Counted from the stretch's first letter, positions 11,486-23,600 are shown. The stretch is DNA of 64,000 nucleotides from Scenedesmus sp. ARA3 (GCA_004335835.1 RWJK01001496.1:129119-193118); one strand, 5' to 3'. Numbers and translations are program-made. The notes: generated by a model not told the origin, from the sequence alone.

Positions 11486-12619
11486 ATGCCGCGTCAGCGC
11501 AGTCAGCAGGCCTACACGCTTCTGCCAGATTGGCTTCCCCATGGAGTGCACATGGCGCCTGAGCAGGACAGGTTAGCACCAGCAAGCTGGCATGGCAGTG
11601 CATCGCCTGGCCATGCAGATGTGGCAGCTCCACCGCATGCAGTGCAGCAGCTGAGATACTGGCCAGATTCAGCACTCACAACGGTTGCTGGCTTTCCCAC
11701 GCCACACAAGGACATACCTGTCCTGCAAGCCACAGTCATTTTGGAAGGCTGCAGCAACGAAAGCTGCAGCACAGCACTGAACTCGGCAGCCAACAGCAGC
11801 AGCCTGGACTGCCCCGACGGCAGCAGCATGGTCACTGACATCTGGTCCGCAGCACCTGCACCGCTGGCACGCAGTACCAGCGATGTAACAAGCAGCAACA
11901 GCAGCACCGCGGCAGGCTCGCCAGCACCCCTCATGCGCAGCATCAGTGACGTCACGAGCCACATCTCGCACAGCTCTCGCAGCGCACAGGTTGCGCCCGC
12001 CCAGCAATCAAGCCCACAGCAGCAGCAGTGCAGGCCAGCCAGGCAGCGCCTGCTGCTGATCCAGCAGCTGCATGCACGCGCCAAGCCTGCTGCGACTGCC
12101 AGCGCGCTGCACCTAGCTGGCAGATGGTGGCACCAAGATGCACATCAGCTGAGTGAGCTGCTGCTGATGCCTGACGGCACAATGGCCTGGCTCAGGCAGA
12201 GCCGCCAGGTCAGCGCAGCACAGGCAGGCAGCGGCAGCGGCCGCAGCGCAGGCATCACCAGCAGCATGGCTGCTGCAGCCAGCAGGGTGAGGCAGTTGCT
12301 CAGCACTAACAAGCAGCAGCAAACAGCAGCAGCAGCAGCAACAGCAAGTTGCACCGAGCCTGTGAATTGCAGTTGGAGCTTGCAGCCATATGAGTGTGTT
12401 GCAGAGTGGCGCGGCAGCTGGCGGCTGGCAGAGGGCAATGCCCGGCGAGGCAAGCTGTTACTGACATTCTTAGCGTCTGCGCTAGAGGAGCGCCAGCATG
12501 GCAGCGTGTGCACGCGCAACCAGCAGCAGAAGCAGCAGCAGGCGGAGGTGTCATTCCAGCGTGGAGCTTTGGAGGATGTGCTGCTGCTGGATGGCGTGGC
12601 GCACATGAGGTCTGCTTGA
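11486..12619 (+). CDS. Unrecognised protein, 377 residues
   Basis: A single long plus-strand ORF; the first in-frame ATG (11486) is used, because the frame upstream opens only with a TTG. I do not recognise the family. The N-terminal half is Ser/Ala/Gln-rich and contains two near-repeats, each an LxRSxSDVTS motif within a SPAPLMRS-like context (about residues 125-160). The C-terminal half is less biased: HLAGRWWHQD, a LLMPDGTMAWL segment, then CSWSLQPYECVAEWRGSWRL and GKLLLTFLAS. The spaced Trp and Gly residues with alternating hydrophobics suggest a small beta-rich fold, but this is only an impression. The protein is read from the strand opposite to SIZ1. A last intron near 12608 (AG/GTCTGC) cannot be excluded. 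An antisense ORF over the same stretch is a repeat-driven shadow. Confidence 0.55.
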   Translation: MPRQRSQQAYTLLPDWLPHGVHMAPEQDRLAPASWHGSASPGHADVAAPPHAVQQLRYWPDSALTTVAGFPTPHKDIPVLQATVILEGCSNESCSTALNSAANSSSLDCPDGSSMVTDIWSAAPAPLARSTSDVTSSNSSTAAGSPAPLMRSISDVTSHISHSSRSAQVAPAQQSSPQQQQCRPARQRLLLIQQLHARAKPAATASALHLAGRWWHQDAHQLSELLLMPDGTMAWLRQSRQVSAAQAGSGSGRSAGITSSMAAAASRVRQLLSTNKQQQTAAAAATASCTEPVNCSWSLQPYECVAEWRGSWRLAEGNARRGKLLLTFLASALEERQHGSVCTRNQQQKQQQAEVSFQRGALEDVLLLDGVAHMRSA

Positions 12620-13109
12620 TCAATTGAATGAGGTTAGTCACATGATTGGCAAAGCGAGCTCCTTTGCAGCACAACTGCGCCCACCACGACAGAGCATGTC
12701 CAGCTGGCTGTTTGCTGGTCTGCGTCAGGCGAGAGCAGTACAGCAGCTCCATGTTCTACTCATTGGTGTGCTGCTCCTGCGCCTGTGGCTGCGTAGGTGT
12801 TGCACAATGTGATGGCTCCAGCCACAGCTGCATGCTGCGCTGCTTGGCGACTGTATGCATCTGCTGCAGGATGAGCGGTGGGTGCAGTACGGAGCCAGCG
12901 CTCTGAGCTGATAGTGCATTCGGACTTGAGCACTTGGAGTGAATCATGTGCGTGTTGTGCGTGCTTCTGCACTTTGTGCGCTCGTGCAACAAGGGGAATG
13001 CGCAGGTCACAAGGTGCAATATGTATGCAGCATGTAATTGGCCGTGCAGGCACGCTTAGCCATACCGCCCAGCTGAGCCACTGTTCAGATGGCAATAAGA
13101 ACTGCTCTG

Positions 13110-13709
13110 CTACGTATGTTTACGCGGCACATCGGCACACACATGCTGCAAATGTGCGCATAGATGTGGGCAGCAAGCGTGTGCGTTTTGTTCAACTGTT
13201 GGGTGGTGGAGGTTATGAAGGGGGCAATAACACCTGCGCATGTAGTTGTTCTGCTGCGCCGTTTCAGGCAACAGTGCTGACATTGGATAAGGATGACATG
13301 TGTGCATCCAGCAAAGAATAGCATGAAGGTGTGTGCTACAAGGCTGCTGCAGCCGGGGCCTTTGTAGGCGTGGTGTGCAAGATTGTATGCGACTCGGTTT
13401 GACTTCAATACGGTACACTACCCCAGTTGCTGTGTACTGGAAAGTGTAGTTCAGGATGGAGGGTGCTCCAGCTGACTGCTGTCTTGTCTCTGGCGTCACT
13501 GTTGTGGTGTCTTCGGTTGGCTTTCTGGCTGCCTCTGGGACGCCCTCTTGACTGGCGGAACAACTGCGTGACGGGACAGTTGAGAGTGCAGGTTTGCGGG
13601 TTTCAAGGCAGATAGTTGCCGTTGGTGTTTGTGGTACCTTGTCAATAACCAGCAGCACGCGGCCGTTGCACGATAGAGTTACGAAAGGGCCAGTCGCTTT
13701 GGGGGGCAT
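13110..13709 (-). CDS. Weak candidate small protein (MPPKATGP...)
   Basis: A minus-strand ORF of 199 residues starts at an ATG in a good context (CCTGCCATGC). The first 115 residues look protein-like: LSCNGRVLLVIDK, then a Thr/Pro-rich linker, then LNYTFQYTATGVVYRIEVKP with alternating hydrophobics. After about residue 115 the translation becomes Cys/His-rich and looks non-coding, so an intron or an earlier end is likely. GTACCA after VIDK could be a donor. No family is recognised. It may be a remnant of a mobile element. Confidence 0.3.
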   Translation of the reverse strand: MPPKATGPFVTLSCNGRVLLVIDKVPQTPTATICLETRKPALSTVPSRSCSASQEGVPEAARKPTEDTTTVTPETRQQSAGAPSILNYTFQYTATGVVYRIEVKPSRIQSCTPRLQRPRLQQPCSTHLHAILCWMHTCHPYPMSALLPETAQQNNYMRRCYCPLHNLHHPTVEQNAHACCPHLCAHLQHVCADVPRKHT

Positions 13710-13750
13710 GGCAGGAGGTATGTGCAAAATGGGAGTGGCCAGATGTCTGT

Positions 13751-13790
13751 GAAGATGGCTGGGAAGATGGCTGGGAAGATGGATGGGACG
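13751..13790. repeat. 12-bp tandem repeat GAAGATGGCTGG
   Basis: Three copies in a row, the last with GGATGG. Nothing suggests a function. Confidence 0.8.
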
Positions 13791-14095
13791 ATGTATGTTG
13801 ACACCGTGCATGGAAACGGTGCATTGGGTGTGGTGGGGTGTGGGTCTGGACTTGATGCAGCGGGTGTCAGTGGTGCACGAAGCATGCGGTGCATTGGAGA
13901 GTTTTTGGGCCTGGCATGCCCTGCCAGGCACGCAGCCAACCGTATGGGTAACCCCCACCTGCTGCCTTGTGAAGGCGGTGAGGGGGTCTGGGTGGTCTAC
14001 CCCTCACCAATAGAGAGGCAATAATAGTCGTAGTTTCCGCTCCGTACGGGGCGCGGTTGCCGATGCCGATGACAAGGTATGGCTTACAAGAAGAC

Positions 14096-14116
14096 TATTA
14101 TTATTATTATTATTGG
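14096..14116. repeat. TTA triplet microsatellite
   Basis: A short run of ATT/TTA triplets, unusual in a window where almost all triplet repeats are CAG/CTG. Confidence 0.8.
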
Positions 14117-17100
14117 GCCTGGCATGCACTCTATGGTGCAGATTTGCAAAGCTTGCTTGCTGGATTCATGATCACCCTGCACACCATGATGCACACGTGT
14201 CTTGCGCACAGCATCCTCGTTGTGATGGAGTCTGCAGCTCACAAAATCCTCTGCAGGCAGATCCACGCGCGGACAACGGCAGTAGGCGGTGTTTTGCCTA
14301 GTACATGCAGCGCTCTGCAAATCACAGCGTTACACACGCATGCTGGCGTTGGCAGCCGGGGTGGTGTGGTCGGCTTTATGTACTGCCATGCACCCCATGA
14401 TCTGTATACTAGGAGCATTCGGATATCCTGTTACTGCAGAGGGGCTCGTTCACTGCAAGTACGCTCAACGTACTGGAGAGAGTACATCTTCCTCTTTCTT
14501 GGCGCTTGCCACCCACTGCTCTTGCTAGCCTTCAAGGCTTAGTTGTTGACGCACTGGGTCCAGAGTTGGTTCCCTTCATGCGCTGTGCAGGACGATGATG
14601 GTGTCTTGCCTGTGGCCTACAAATACATCGCGTGGCATCTGCAATGCGCTAGGTGTTGCTTTAAGGTCTGTTTTGTCGTACGTGTTTGTTTGGGGTGGAC
14701 GGCAGCGGCGTTCCCGCCTGGCGACCCCCGGCAGTAGGTCGGTTGTATCTGCAGCAACTGTGTGTGCGCTGCATTGGGCATCTGTGTGCTTTTAGGCTTC
14801 AGTCAGCTTGACAAGTGCGCAGATCACGTGATCTGTGTCAGGCATCCCTGCTTTTGTGGCGCGGTATCCATGTACTGCTGCAAAGGGATCATAAGCAGTG
14901 CATTGCATGGTGGCGCATGGCTGTGAGCTGTTCGTTGGTTGCTGCGCCAGTGACTGAATATCGTGCTTGCGCTTGGGATCTCCGCAGTGCGTGCAAGAAC
15001 ATCTTGCTGTGATCTCATCAAATGGAGCAGTACTGTTGATGAAGCAGTAGTCGTGCTCGTAGTGGCGCCTTTTTTTGGCAGTGCCCTGGAATGTTACGTT
15101 CGGGTCGTCAGTGGCAAACAACCTGGCTTGATGAACCTTGTATTATTTGTAGGCAGGTATCAGTACGTCACGGTGACATTATCATGTTTTGGATTATCAT
15201 CTGGCATTGTCATGTACCTCATCCAGTATGGCGTACATACTCCACAGGTTACACTATCAACGGACTAGTCAAATGAAATCAAGTCCTGCAAAGCATTCAG
15301 GAAGCCACACACGACAGCCCCAGACCACCTGCCCCACTTGCACCTTGTGATGAATATGTTGAATGCGATGCACCGTGTGAGAACAATGCATTCAGGTCTG
15401 CTGCTCTATCACGTGATAGTGCACAGTCGCTTGAGAGTCAGTCAAGGTGCTGTAGCGTGGCATGCACGCCTGACACTGTCTGGCAGAAGGTGCGGGGGAT
15501 CCAGCAGCAGCACGCAACAGCAGCAAAGGAACGGGCTGCCCACTTGTTGCCACACACCGGCGCAGCCTGTCGAGCCAGGCCTAGCAGTTGCAGGTGGCAA
15601 ACCGTGTGCATTGCTGATACAGCTGCTGCTGCTGCATGCTGAGCTAGCTGGCGGCGCTGACGCCACAGGGCATGCAGCAGAGTTGCAGGCTACGCGCACA
15701 TAGCGCTTCATGCATATATAGATGGACGAAACTATGCGTGTGTAAGTGGTCACGGCACACGCTGCAGGCAAGGGAAGCCGGCCTGGGGCGGCATGCGTTA
15801 GCAAGGCCTGCAGTCATAGGCTGCCGCACAGTTAGGCACGAAGCCAACTATGGCAGGCAGCGACATGGTCGGAACACACGGCTGCAAGCACGTACAAAAC
15901 CACCATCTCTGCCGGTGCCATTCCACCAGTGCTGCAGCCGTTCATGCATTCAGGAATCGGTCCACGCTGCAAACTACCAGAGTCGCCCACTTTGCCCCAA
16001 ACACTCCTCAGCTGGCAGCTGAAGTGCAGTATGCAGCCGCACTCGCCTGCTTCACACGGCACGGAGTGCTGCACGAATGCAGACACGCAGAGACTGTCTA
16101 GGCGACAGCTGGTGATGCGCAAGGGCACGGCACAGCTGACGTAAGACACTGCAAGCTGAGTTGCAGTCCTGCCCCCAAGCACACAGTGCACACACCGGGT
16201 CAACGACAGCGGCACAGCACCAGCAGACATTGCAGCTGCTCACGCAGACCTGCAAGGCGCGTGGTGCACCCATCATCAGCCAGTATAATCAGAAAATGGC
16301 GCTGCATTGCATTGCATAGGCCAGCCGTCCAGCAGCATGTGCTGCAGCATGCATTGATCTAAGTGCGGCCAGCAGCAAACTACACACAGCAAATGCACAG
16401 CCGCACCAGAGACGCGCGGCAGCGGAGCAACGCACGCTCTGTTAAAGTCACGGGTGCCTTGCCAGTCAGCCTGATACAGCAAGCATCGATGCTGTTGTTT
16501 GGCTGGGTGAGCACCTGCAAGCATCTGCGCTTTGCTGCACGAAGTCAAGAGCTTCGGTGTCAACATGCCTCACTGTCCGGATGCTTTGTGGTCAATAGGT
16601 GAACCAAAGTACGTGGAGATGTTCGGAGAACACTTCCGCATGCAGGTGAATGCATCAAACCACCAGGAACAGAATGCTGATTTGGACAGGTTCAACACCC
16701 TGCATGCACCACTTTGCTTGATGCTGTACCTGGCAAGCTTCCTGCTGCACCACACAAGCATGCCACACAAACACACACAGCCACTGTCCAATGCATGATA
16801 GCTCCACTCCGGGACACGCAGTGATGAAGCAGTCACAGCTGTAGCAAGCCCTTGCACCCGCCAAGCATGCACACACAAAACCGAATACCACCAATCTTTT
16901 ATTGTCAGATCCTTCACAGGTTGGATCCACATCCTGCACACTGCCTGCATTCAAAGCCGGCAGCTGAGCTGCACAGCACAGTCATTCAGAGGCACTGCAG
17001 AATGTTTGTTGCTGCCACATGTCCGCAAGCCTGCAGCCCACAATCTGCGTGCCACAGTACAGCAGGAAAATGGATGATACAGCCCAGTCTCCTGCCATCA

Positions 17101-17170
17101 CAAGTCACATACCAGGATAAGTAGCATTCTGCTGGCATGAAGACCAACTCACTGCAGCCCGGTCAAAAGG

Positions 17171-17970
17171 CTTTCCCCTGATGAGAGGGGTACCTGCTGC
17201 CATACCAGGTTCGTCATTTGCATGCTCCCAACACCCTGCTGCAAGGTGCCAAAACACCAGGTAGCAAGCCTGCACATGCATGCAGACACATCCCCTGCCG
17301 TGTTTTTGCAACCGCAGCAGCATGTGTGGTCAAAACGCAACTGTGCACGGTTGGCTGCTTAGCAAAACCCGTGCACAAAGCCCGAGGTCCACAGGGCCAA
17401 CCCAGTTGTGCAAGCTGTCTCCGTTCCATCAAAAAGGGTATGTTTGTGCAAACACTGCCAGCAGCAGCCCTGATGAGAGGGCAACACCTCCGATGACAAG
17501 AGGTGGCACATTCAGCTCAAAAGATCGCGCAATCAAAGCGAGCAAAGCACGACAATCATTGCCAAGCAACATCCAGCAGACACAGCACGCCTGCCGCCCT
17601 TTCACATCACACAAACACCATAAAGTGTGTGTTTGTCACCTTGCAACAGGCACATACAAAGCAGAGATACGCAATGACAGCGCCAAACCCCTGCAGCAAA
17701 GCAATGCAGCAAAGCACCGCCACGATGCAACTGTATGTGGGCTGATCATTCAGGCTCCAGCAATCATCCTGCAGCGAAACAAAAAAGTATCAAAGAGACG
17801 CACCGCACAGCTGCCAGCAGGCGTCAGCCCAATGCGACCACCTGCACAACGCAAGCTCATCGCCGCAGCCGCAATGCAACGAGCTGCTTCCAATCAGCCA
17901 GGAATGCGACAGCCGTCCAAGTATCAAGCAAGCAACTGCCCTGATGATAGGTCACTCCCCTGATGATAAG
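17171..17970 (+). repeat. Recurring short hairpins with GATGA loops
   Basis: Four perfect short hairpins share a GATGA loop: 17175-17190 (CCCCT stem, GATGAG loop), 17467-17482 (GCCCT stem, GATGAG loop), 17485-17505 (CACCTC stem, CGATGACAA loop) and about 17957-17971 (CCCT stem, GATGATA loop). A weaker fifth is at about 17938-17954. The stems change while pairing is kept, and most hairpins come as close pairs. Their role is unknown. Confidence 0.45.
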
Positions 17971-18911
17971 GGATTGCAGGAAAAGAGCATGCCGCAAGGT
18001 TTTCTGCTGGTAACAATACCGCCACAAAGCTTCCTCAGACAAACAGCTTCTGCACAAAGCTTCCGCACGAGGATCCAACTGCACAAACTCTGATCAAGGC
18101 AGTTGCTCTAAATGCGCACCACTGTTCTGCTTTCAAAAGGTCACTCTGAACCCCTGGGCACACCAAGCAGGGTTGACTCAGAGTCCCCTAACACCAGCCG
18201 CACGCCTCGCAGCTGCGCATGCCTTTCATACCAAGGCCAGCGCACGCCTGGGCATGCTATGATAATCGTTGTGTGGATGATAATCTAATGATAATACTAT
18301 AAGTTCATGTGCTCGCCCCAACAGGGATTCATACATTTGTAACATCCACCACAGGCCGCTGCTTCTTTCTTGTTTCCCTTGCTTCACCGCACCCTGAACA
18401 GCGGTGCGTAAAGCAGGGTGCACAGCACACTGCTCGTAGCGAAGTGTAACTGCATTCATGTGAAACATGTAGCAGCTAGCACCTGCAGCTGCCAGCAGCA
18501 AGACAGCGCCAACAAGGAGAAACACGACCGCGTGTACTTAACTCGCAATATCCACAGCTACTACAACAGCTAGCATTATGATGCAGTTCAACCGCGCTGT
18601 GGCGGCTAGCCTGACCTTCGATGCTGCCGGATCATGCATTGAGTAGATGATACGTTGAGCGCAGAACAACATGTAAATAACCCGGCAGCCAAAGTGCCTG
18701 TGCCCTGCCAGCCTCAGCCATGCATGTACCGCCATGCATAGCACCCTCCCGCACGACACGCTGCCCGTATGCACCAGTTCGCTACTTCTTCTTCAAACCT
18801 CACAGGTGTCATACTACTGCTCAACGCAGCAGCAACCTGCCTGAAGCTGCACAAATCCCCAACGGTGTAGTACTGCCCGTGTGCTTCCTTGGAAAGTTCT
18901 GCAGGCGCTGA

Positions 18912-19052
18912 TATCCTTCTTGCTTGCTGCTGCACGCCTTTCATGCGCGCCCGGCAGCTGATCCTTCTTGCTTGCTGCTGCGCGCCTTTCATGCGCGCCC
19001 GGCAGCTCAGCTTGCTGCTGCGCGCCTGTCATGCGCGCCCGGCAGCTCAGCC
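18912..19052. repeat. Three tandem copies of a ~45-53 bp repeat
   Basis: Each unit contains CTTGCTGCTGCRCGCCT, then TCATGCGCGCCCGGCAGCT. The three copies differ by a few substitutions and by the spacer ATCCTT/CAG. They lie downstream of the sushi-protein gene. Confidence 0.85.
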
Positions 19053-19118
19053 GCAGGCGTTTACCTGTACCTGCAGCCACCTCCAATGGTGGACCACTGG
19101 CCGTTGATGCCTGCTCAG

Positions 19119-19122
19119 CAGC

Positions 19123-19171
<49 letters not shown>

Positions 19172-19200
19172 CAGCAGCAGTGGCAGAAGCAGCAGCAGCG
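19119..19200. repeat. CAG triplet repeat
   Basis: A long interrupted run of CAG units (about 16 pure units, then interrupted). It is not inside a supported gene. Confidence 0.9.
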
Positions 19201-19925
19201 TCAGAAGCAGTCCATGCTGAAGGGAAGTCTCAGGCACAAACTTTGCTGTTTGAGGCGCAAGGACCTGCACAGTACTTTGTAAAGCCTGTCACAGACGACA
19301 GGGGCAGAAACGCAACGGCCAACTTGCTTCCTCCTCATATGCATTGGCCAGCTCTTGCAGCGCACCACACTGGGCAGGTGAGCACACACCAGCACACTGT
19401 GCTAGTCCATTGCTGACAGCAGGTGCTGTGCAAGCGCCTTGCATTGCATTGCACATCCAAAACACCACGACGTCAGCAACATACCAAACTTCAGCAGCGG
19501 CAGCGAAAACCCTTTCTATGCTTGGTATTTTTCACACATCACGCACGTCGCGGTGTCAGCGACAAGCAAACTTGTTCAACTTCAAGCGTCAACAGCGGTT
19601 TTATGAAACAGAAGCAGCAGCAACTCACAGGTGGCCTTGAAGGAGCCGGAGGCACCGCCCGAGCAGGGCGCTGTGCAGCGCGTGCCGTGCTTGACGTGGC
19701 TGGGGCTACGACACACAACAGCACACAGCAGGCAGCAGGCGGCAGATATGGTTAGGCAGGGGGCTCAAGCAGCAAGTGTGAGAAAAATAGCTGTAGTGCG
19801 CAACGTCACTGCAGCTGCTGAAGACTTGTGTGTGATGGCAATGGCACAGCATGTGGTAGGCAGGCTGTCGGCACAGCCTGGCTAAGCAGCATAGAACGCC
19901 ACCAGCCTCAATCTGCTAGCCTAGC
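19201..19925. other. Downstream flank of the sushi-protein gene
   Basis: No supported gene. It should include the 3' UTR of the minus-strand sushi-protein gene. I did not find a clear TGTAA on that strand. Confidence 0.35.
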
Positions 19926-20596
19926 TCAAAGCTCATGTGTATGCTGGCCGCTCAGCCGCGGCTGCGTCAGTGGCTGGCACACCCTGCCGCACGCTAGGCC
20001 CAGCACACTACTGCACACACACGCACCAGTACAGGATGTGGTGGGATCACATTCTTGCTTGCCAACAACACAGCCATGTTCATGTCTGCAAACAATCTGC
20101 CGCACGCTAGGCCAGGCCCAGCACACTGCACGCAGAGGGCTAATCCAGCACACGCACCAGTACAGGTTGCAGCGGGAGCCGCAGTTCTTGGCGTATGTGC
20201 GGGACTTGTAGCAGTAGCCGCCTCCGCCGCAGCCGGAGCTCCACTTGGCCTTGCCGCCGTGGCAGGTGGGCTTGCCTCCTGGGTAGCCCCAGCAGGCTGC
20301 AGCAGCAGTGAGGCAACAGCAGCAACAGCAGCAGCAGCAACATTGATACACAAGCAGCGCAGCAGCAGCAATGAAAAGGTGTCAGCAGGCCACAAGAGCA
20401 GCAGCTGCAGGATGGGGAGAGATATTCCGCCAGGCCTGCTACATGTGCGCCCCCGGTTGGATGCAAGCAGCAGCAGCAGCAGCAGCACGTGGTGGCTGCT
20501 CAAGCTCAAGTTACTTTGCAGCCTCAGTTGTTGTGCTGTGCTAAAGACGCGCAAGTTTTCTTTGGGTATGTTAACGCAGCTAAATGCACGTTACAT

Positions 20597-20634
<38 letters not shown>

Positions 20635-23600
20635 CTCACGCTGCGCGGGCTTCTCATATGGCACGCAGGCTCCCTTGACGCCGCTCCAGCTGCCGCTGCC
20701 GGTGCAGGTAATGGAAGGCGCGCAGGGGAAGCCGTAATAGCCGGGCTTGCAGCTGGCAGTGCACACGCGCTGCACGTAGGGGCCTGCAGGCAGCACCACA
20801 GAACACAAGACAGATGACAAGTTTAGAGAGTGACGTGACCATATTGGGAGATGCGTGTGTACATGATGGCTGTGGCATGCAGCTGGCTGTGCACACGCGC
20901 TGCACGTAGGGGCCTACAGGCGGCACGGCAAGCAACGATACAGGTAACAGTTATAGAGTCTTAATGTGTCTGTATCAGCAGAGCTCATGTTGGGGCAGCA
21001 GCGAGGTATGTTCAGGCACACACACTGCCAGCAAGCCAACTGAAGCCGGCAGCTGCAAGCATCTACTTGATGGTACTTGATTGATTGTTAAGTGTTAATT
21101 TTTTGATTCGTCCCCAGCTCACTCCAGCCCATGGTGGAGCAGGACCAGCCGCAGCAAGAAATGTTCAAACACACACTGCCAGGGACAAGTACTTGCAGCA
21201 AACAAAACGCAACAAACGCAACAAAACCTGTCTCACCCCAGCCCATGGTGGAGCATGACCAGCCGCAGCTGTTGTCGGGCTCAGGCACTGTGGGGTAGCC
21301 TGAGGAGCAGGCGCCCTTGTCATCAGGGATGCAGAAGCCGTTCACCTCAGACCACTCGCCTGCAGCAGGATGTGCAGCAGAACAGCAACGTGAGATATGT
21401 GTGGCAGTTGCAGGTGTTCTAACAGGTGGCTTCTGCTCCAGCAGGCTGCAGTGCACGCTGCAGGCAGCCATGCAGCCCCACGCTTTCGCGCAGCACAGCA
21501 GCAGCCCGTCCAAAACCTAACCACCACCAACAGTAACAGCTTCCAACCCCACAACACAGCAGCAGCATACTCAGCGCAGCACCCACCCGTGGCCCAGCTG
21601 CACACTGTGTAGGGATCATAGCCGTTGCTGCCAGACCCAGAGCAACCGTTGACACATGTAGCATAGCACGTTGTCGTTGCCCTCGGGCCAAACCCAGTCG
21701 TGTAGCAGGCCTGCTTGCGCCAGCCTAGGCTGTTCTTAGGAGGGTCGATTGGCGGCAGCGCAGAGCAGCTGTTTCCGCCGTTGTCCGGCACACATGATCC
21801 GCCGACAGCAGTCCACTGGCCAGTCATGATGTCGCAGGATGCAGAAGGCAGGCCATCAGAGCCTTGGCGGTAGCCGGTAGAGCAGTAGGCTGTGCAGGTG
21901 TACTGTTGGTTGACCTCGCGACAGTACTGCTGCTGCCAGCCGATGCTGTTGCCTGCAGTGCAGCACGCGCAGCAGCGTTGGTGAGACGCGAGGATGCGTC
22001 GTGAGAAACCCGGTGCGTGTGGGTGAAAATCGGCTGGCAAGCACGTTGGCGGGCAGGAATAGGTGCTGAGCCGCGTTCAACCGCACCGGCTAGCTCGATC
22101 ATTGCTTAGACTCAGCTGGAAGCCAGGAAACAGCAAAGATTGAGAAACAGTAGTTTCCCAATGTAGCCCATTGCTCAAACCCACTCACTTGGCGCGGAGT
22201 AGGGCGGCGTGGTTGAGCAGGACACTTGCACCTTCCGGCAACTGCCCTTCACAGCAGACCAGGAAGCAGTAGACGAGCCTGGGGGGCTGGTGCACACTGA
22301 GAAGGGGATGGAGCCCTCTGGCTCATACCCGGGCTCACAGGGTGCCTGGCAGGTGTAGAGGCCGCTTGAAGTGAAGCAGAACTGCACATTCCAGCCCACG
22401 CTGCCTGCAGGAGCAGATGGTTGAAATGATACATGCAGCAACACACAGGTCAGGGCCCAGAACAGTGGCGTGTCAAGTCCAGTCATGTGGAGTCGAGTTA
22501 AATGGGCATGTGTGCGGAATATGCCGAGGTCAGACAACACTGGCATTCGGTGCGGTGGTGTGTGTAGCATGCAGCGGTGCTGCCAAGGAGTGTAAACAAG
22601 CGTGCAGCGCAGGTCCATGCTTCAGAATCCCGCCCATATCATACAACAGATGGCTGAGCATCTCACACAACACACTGGCTGCTCGCAGCGTCAGATCGTT
22701 GGTACCCAGCAGCACGCAACCAGCACAACCCACCTGAGGGGTCGGGCAGGGGGTTGCCGCTACTGCTCACGGGTGTGCCTGTGCAGCCAGAGCTGGAGCC
22801 GCGGCAAGTGCCAGTGACGCTGCCCCAGAAACCGGTGGCAGGGTTGCAGCTGATTGTGGGCTCTCCAAAATAGCCGGGCTTGCATTCTGCCACGCACTCA
22901 AAGGAAGTTGGGGACATGAGGGCGCAGCCTGCTTGCGTGAAGCCTGCAATGCGGTAATTGCGGACAGCACAATGTCGTTATTAAGGGGTTGGGGTAAACA
23001 GGGTCGTGTGCAGTTGAAACACGACCTCACACGACTTGCGCCGCACCACACACGAATGTTGCATTGTTGACCAATCATTTAATCAATCAATTACACGTTT
23101 TGCTAGCAAGAGGGGGCCCAGAAAGGCAGCCACTCCCAAACCACCTCAGGTGGTTCCTGACCAGAGGGGGCAAACCCCCAAGCCAGGGCCAGATACGGCC
23201 AGAACCTCCAATCACAGAAGAATAAGCAATGTTGACCAACTAGCATATATATAGCCGTGGGCTGCTCACCAAAGGAGTTTGGCGGTGTTTGTGTGCCTGG
23301 CGGCGGCATGCTGCTGCACTTGTTGGTGGTCCTGCTGCACCTTCCAGTGGTGGGGCTCCATGTGCCAGTTGTCTTGTCACAGCTGGCTGTGGGGTCTCCA
23401 GAGTAGCCCGACTTGCAGGTGGTGGTGCAGACCAAGTCTGTACCAATGGTCTGGCAGTTGCTGCTGTCCCAGCCTGCAGGCAGCAGCAGCAGGGGCACGG
23501 CAAGAGGACGGTTGTATGACTGGATGCGCAACGCTCGCGCTTAGAAAGCAAGTCATGAGGCTGAAGGCACGCGAGGAAGAAGCTCTTGATGAGCGCAGCT

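Larger units (their letters stand above)
12620..18900. other. Gene-poor region without a confident gene
   Basis: No ORF here has both an ATG and splice or family support apart from the weak candidate at 13110-13709. A minus-strand ORF at 14792-15121 has no ATG but carries a Cys-rich CSCTHCGDPKRKHD patch and may be an exon or transposon fragment. A Cys-rich stretch on the minus strand near 14150-14320 is similar in style. The part around 15000-18300 is less GC-rich, lacks the CTG repeats and carries short inverted repeats. It could be a decayed element or a long noncoding RNA. A TGTAA at 13033-13037 could end the transcript of the 377-residue gene. Confidence 0.4.

Noticed and set aside
14792..15121. 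Minus-strand ORF with CSCTHCGDPKRKHD
   Set aside because: It starts with TTG, an in-frame stop lies shortly upstream, and no in-phase neighbour exon could be found. It is mentioned only as a possible transposon or exon fragment.
17171..17500. Hammerhead ribozyme or C/D snoRNA because of CTGATGA
   Set aside because: There is no GAAA core element for a hammerhead. The TGATGA lies in a tight hairpin loop and no properly spaced CTGA box or terminal stem is seen.
18226..18525. Minus-strand ORF starting like a signal peptide
   Set aside because: It opens with GTG, has no upstream ATG in frame, and the rest of the translation shows no pattern.
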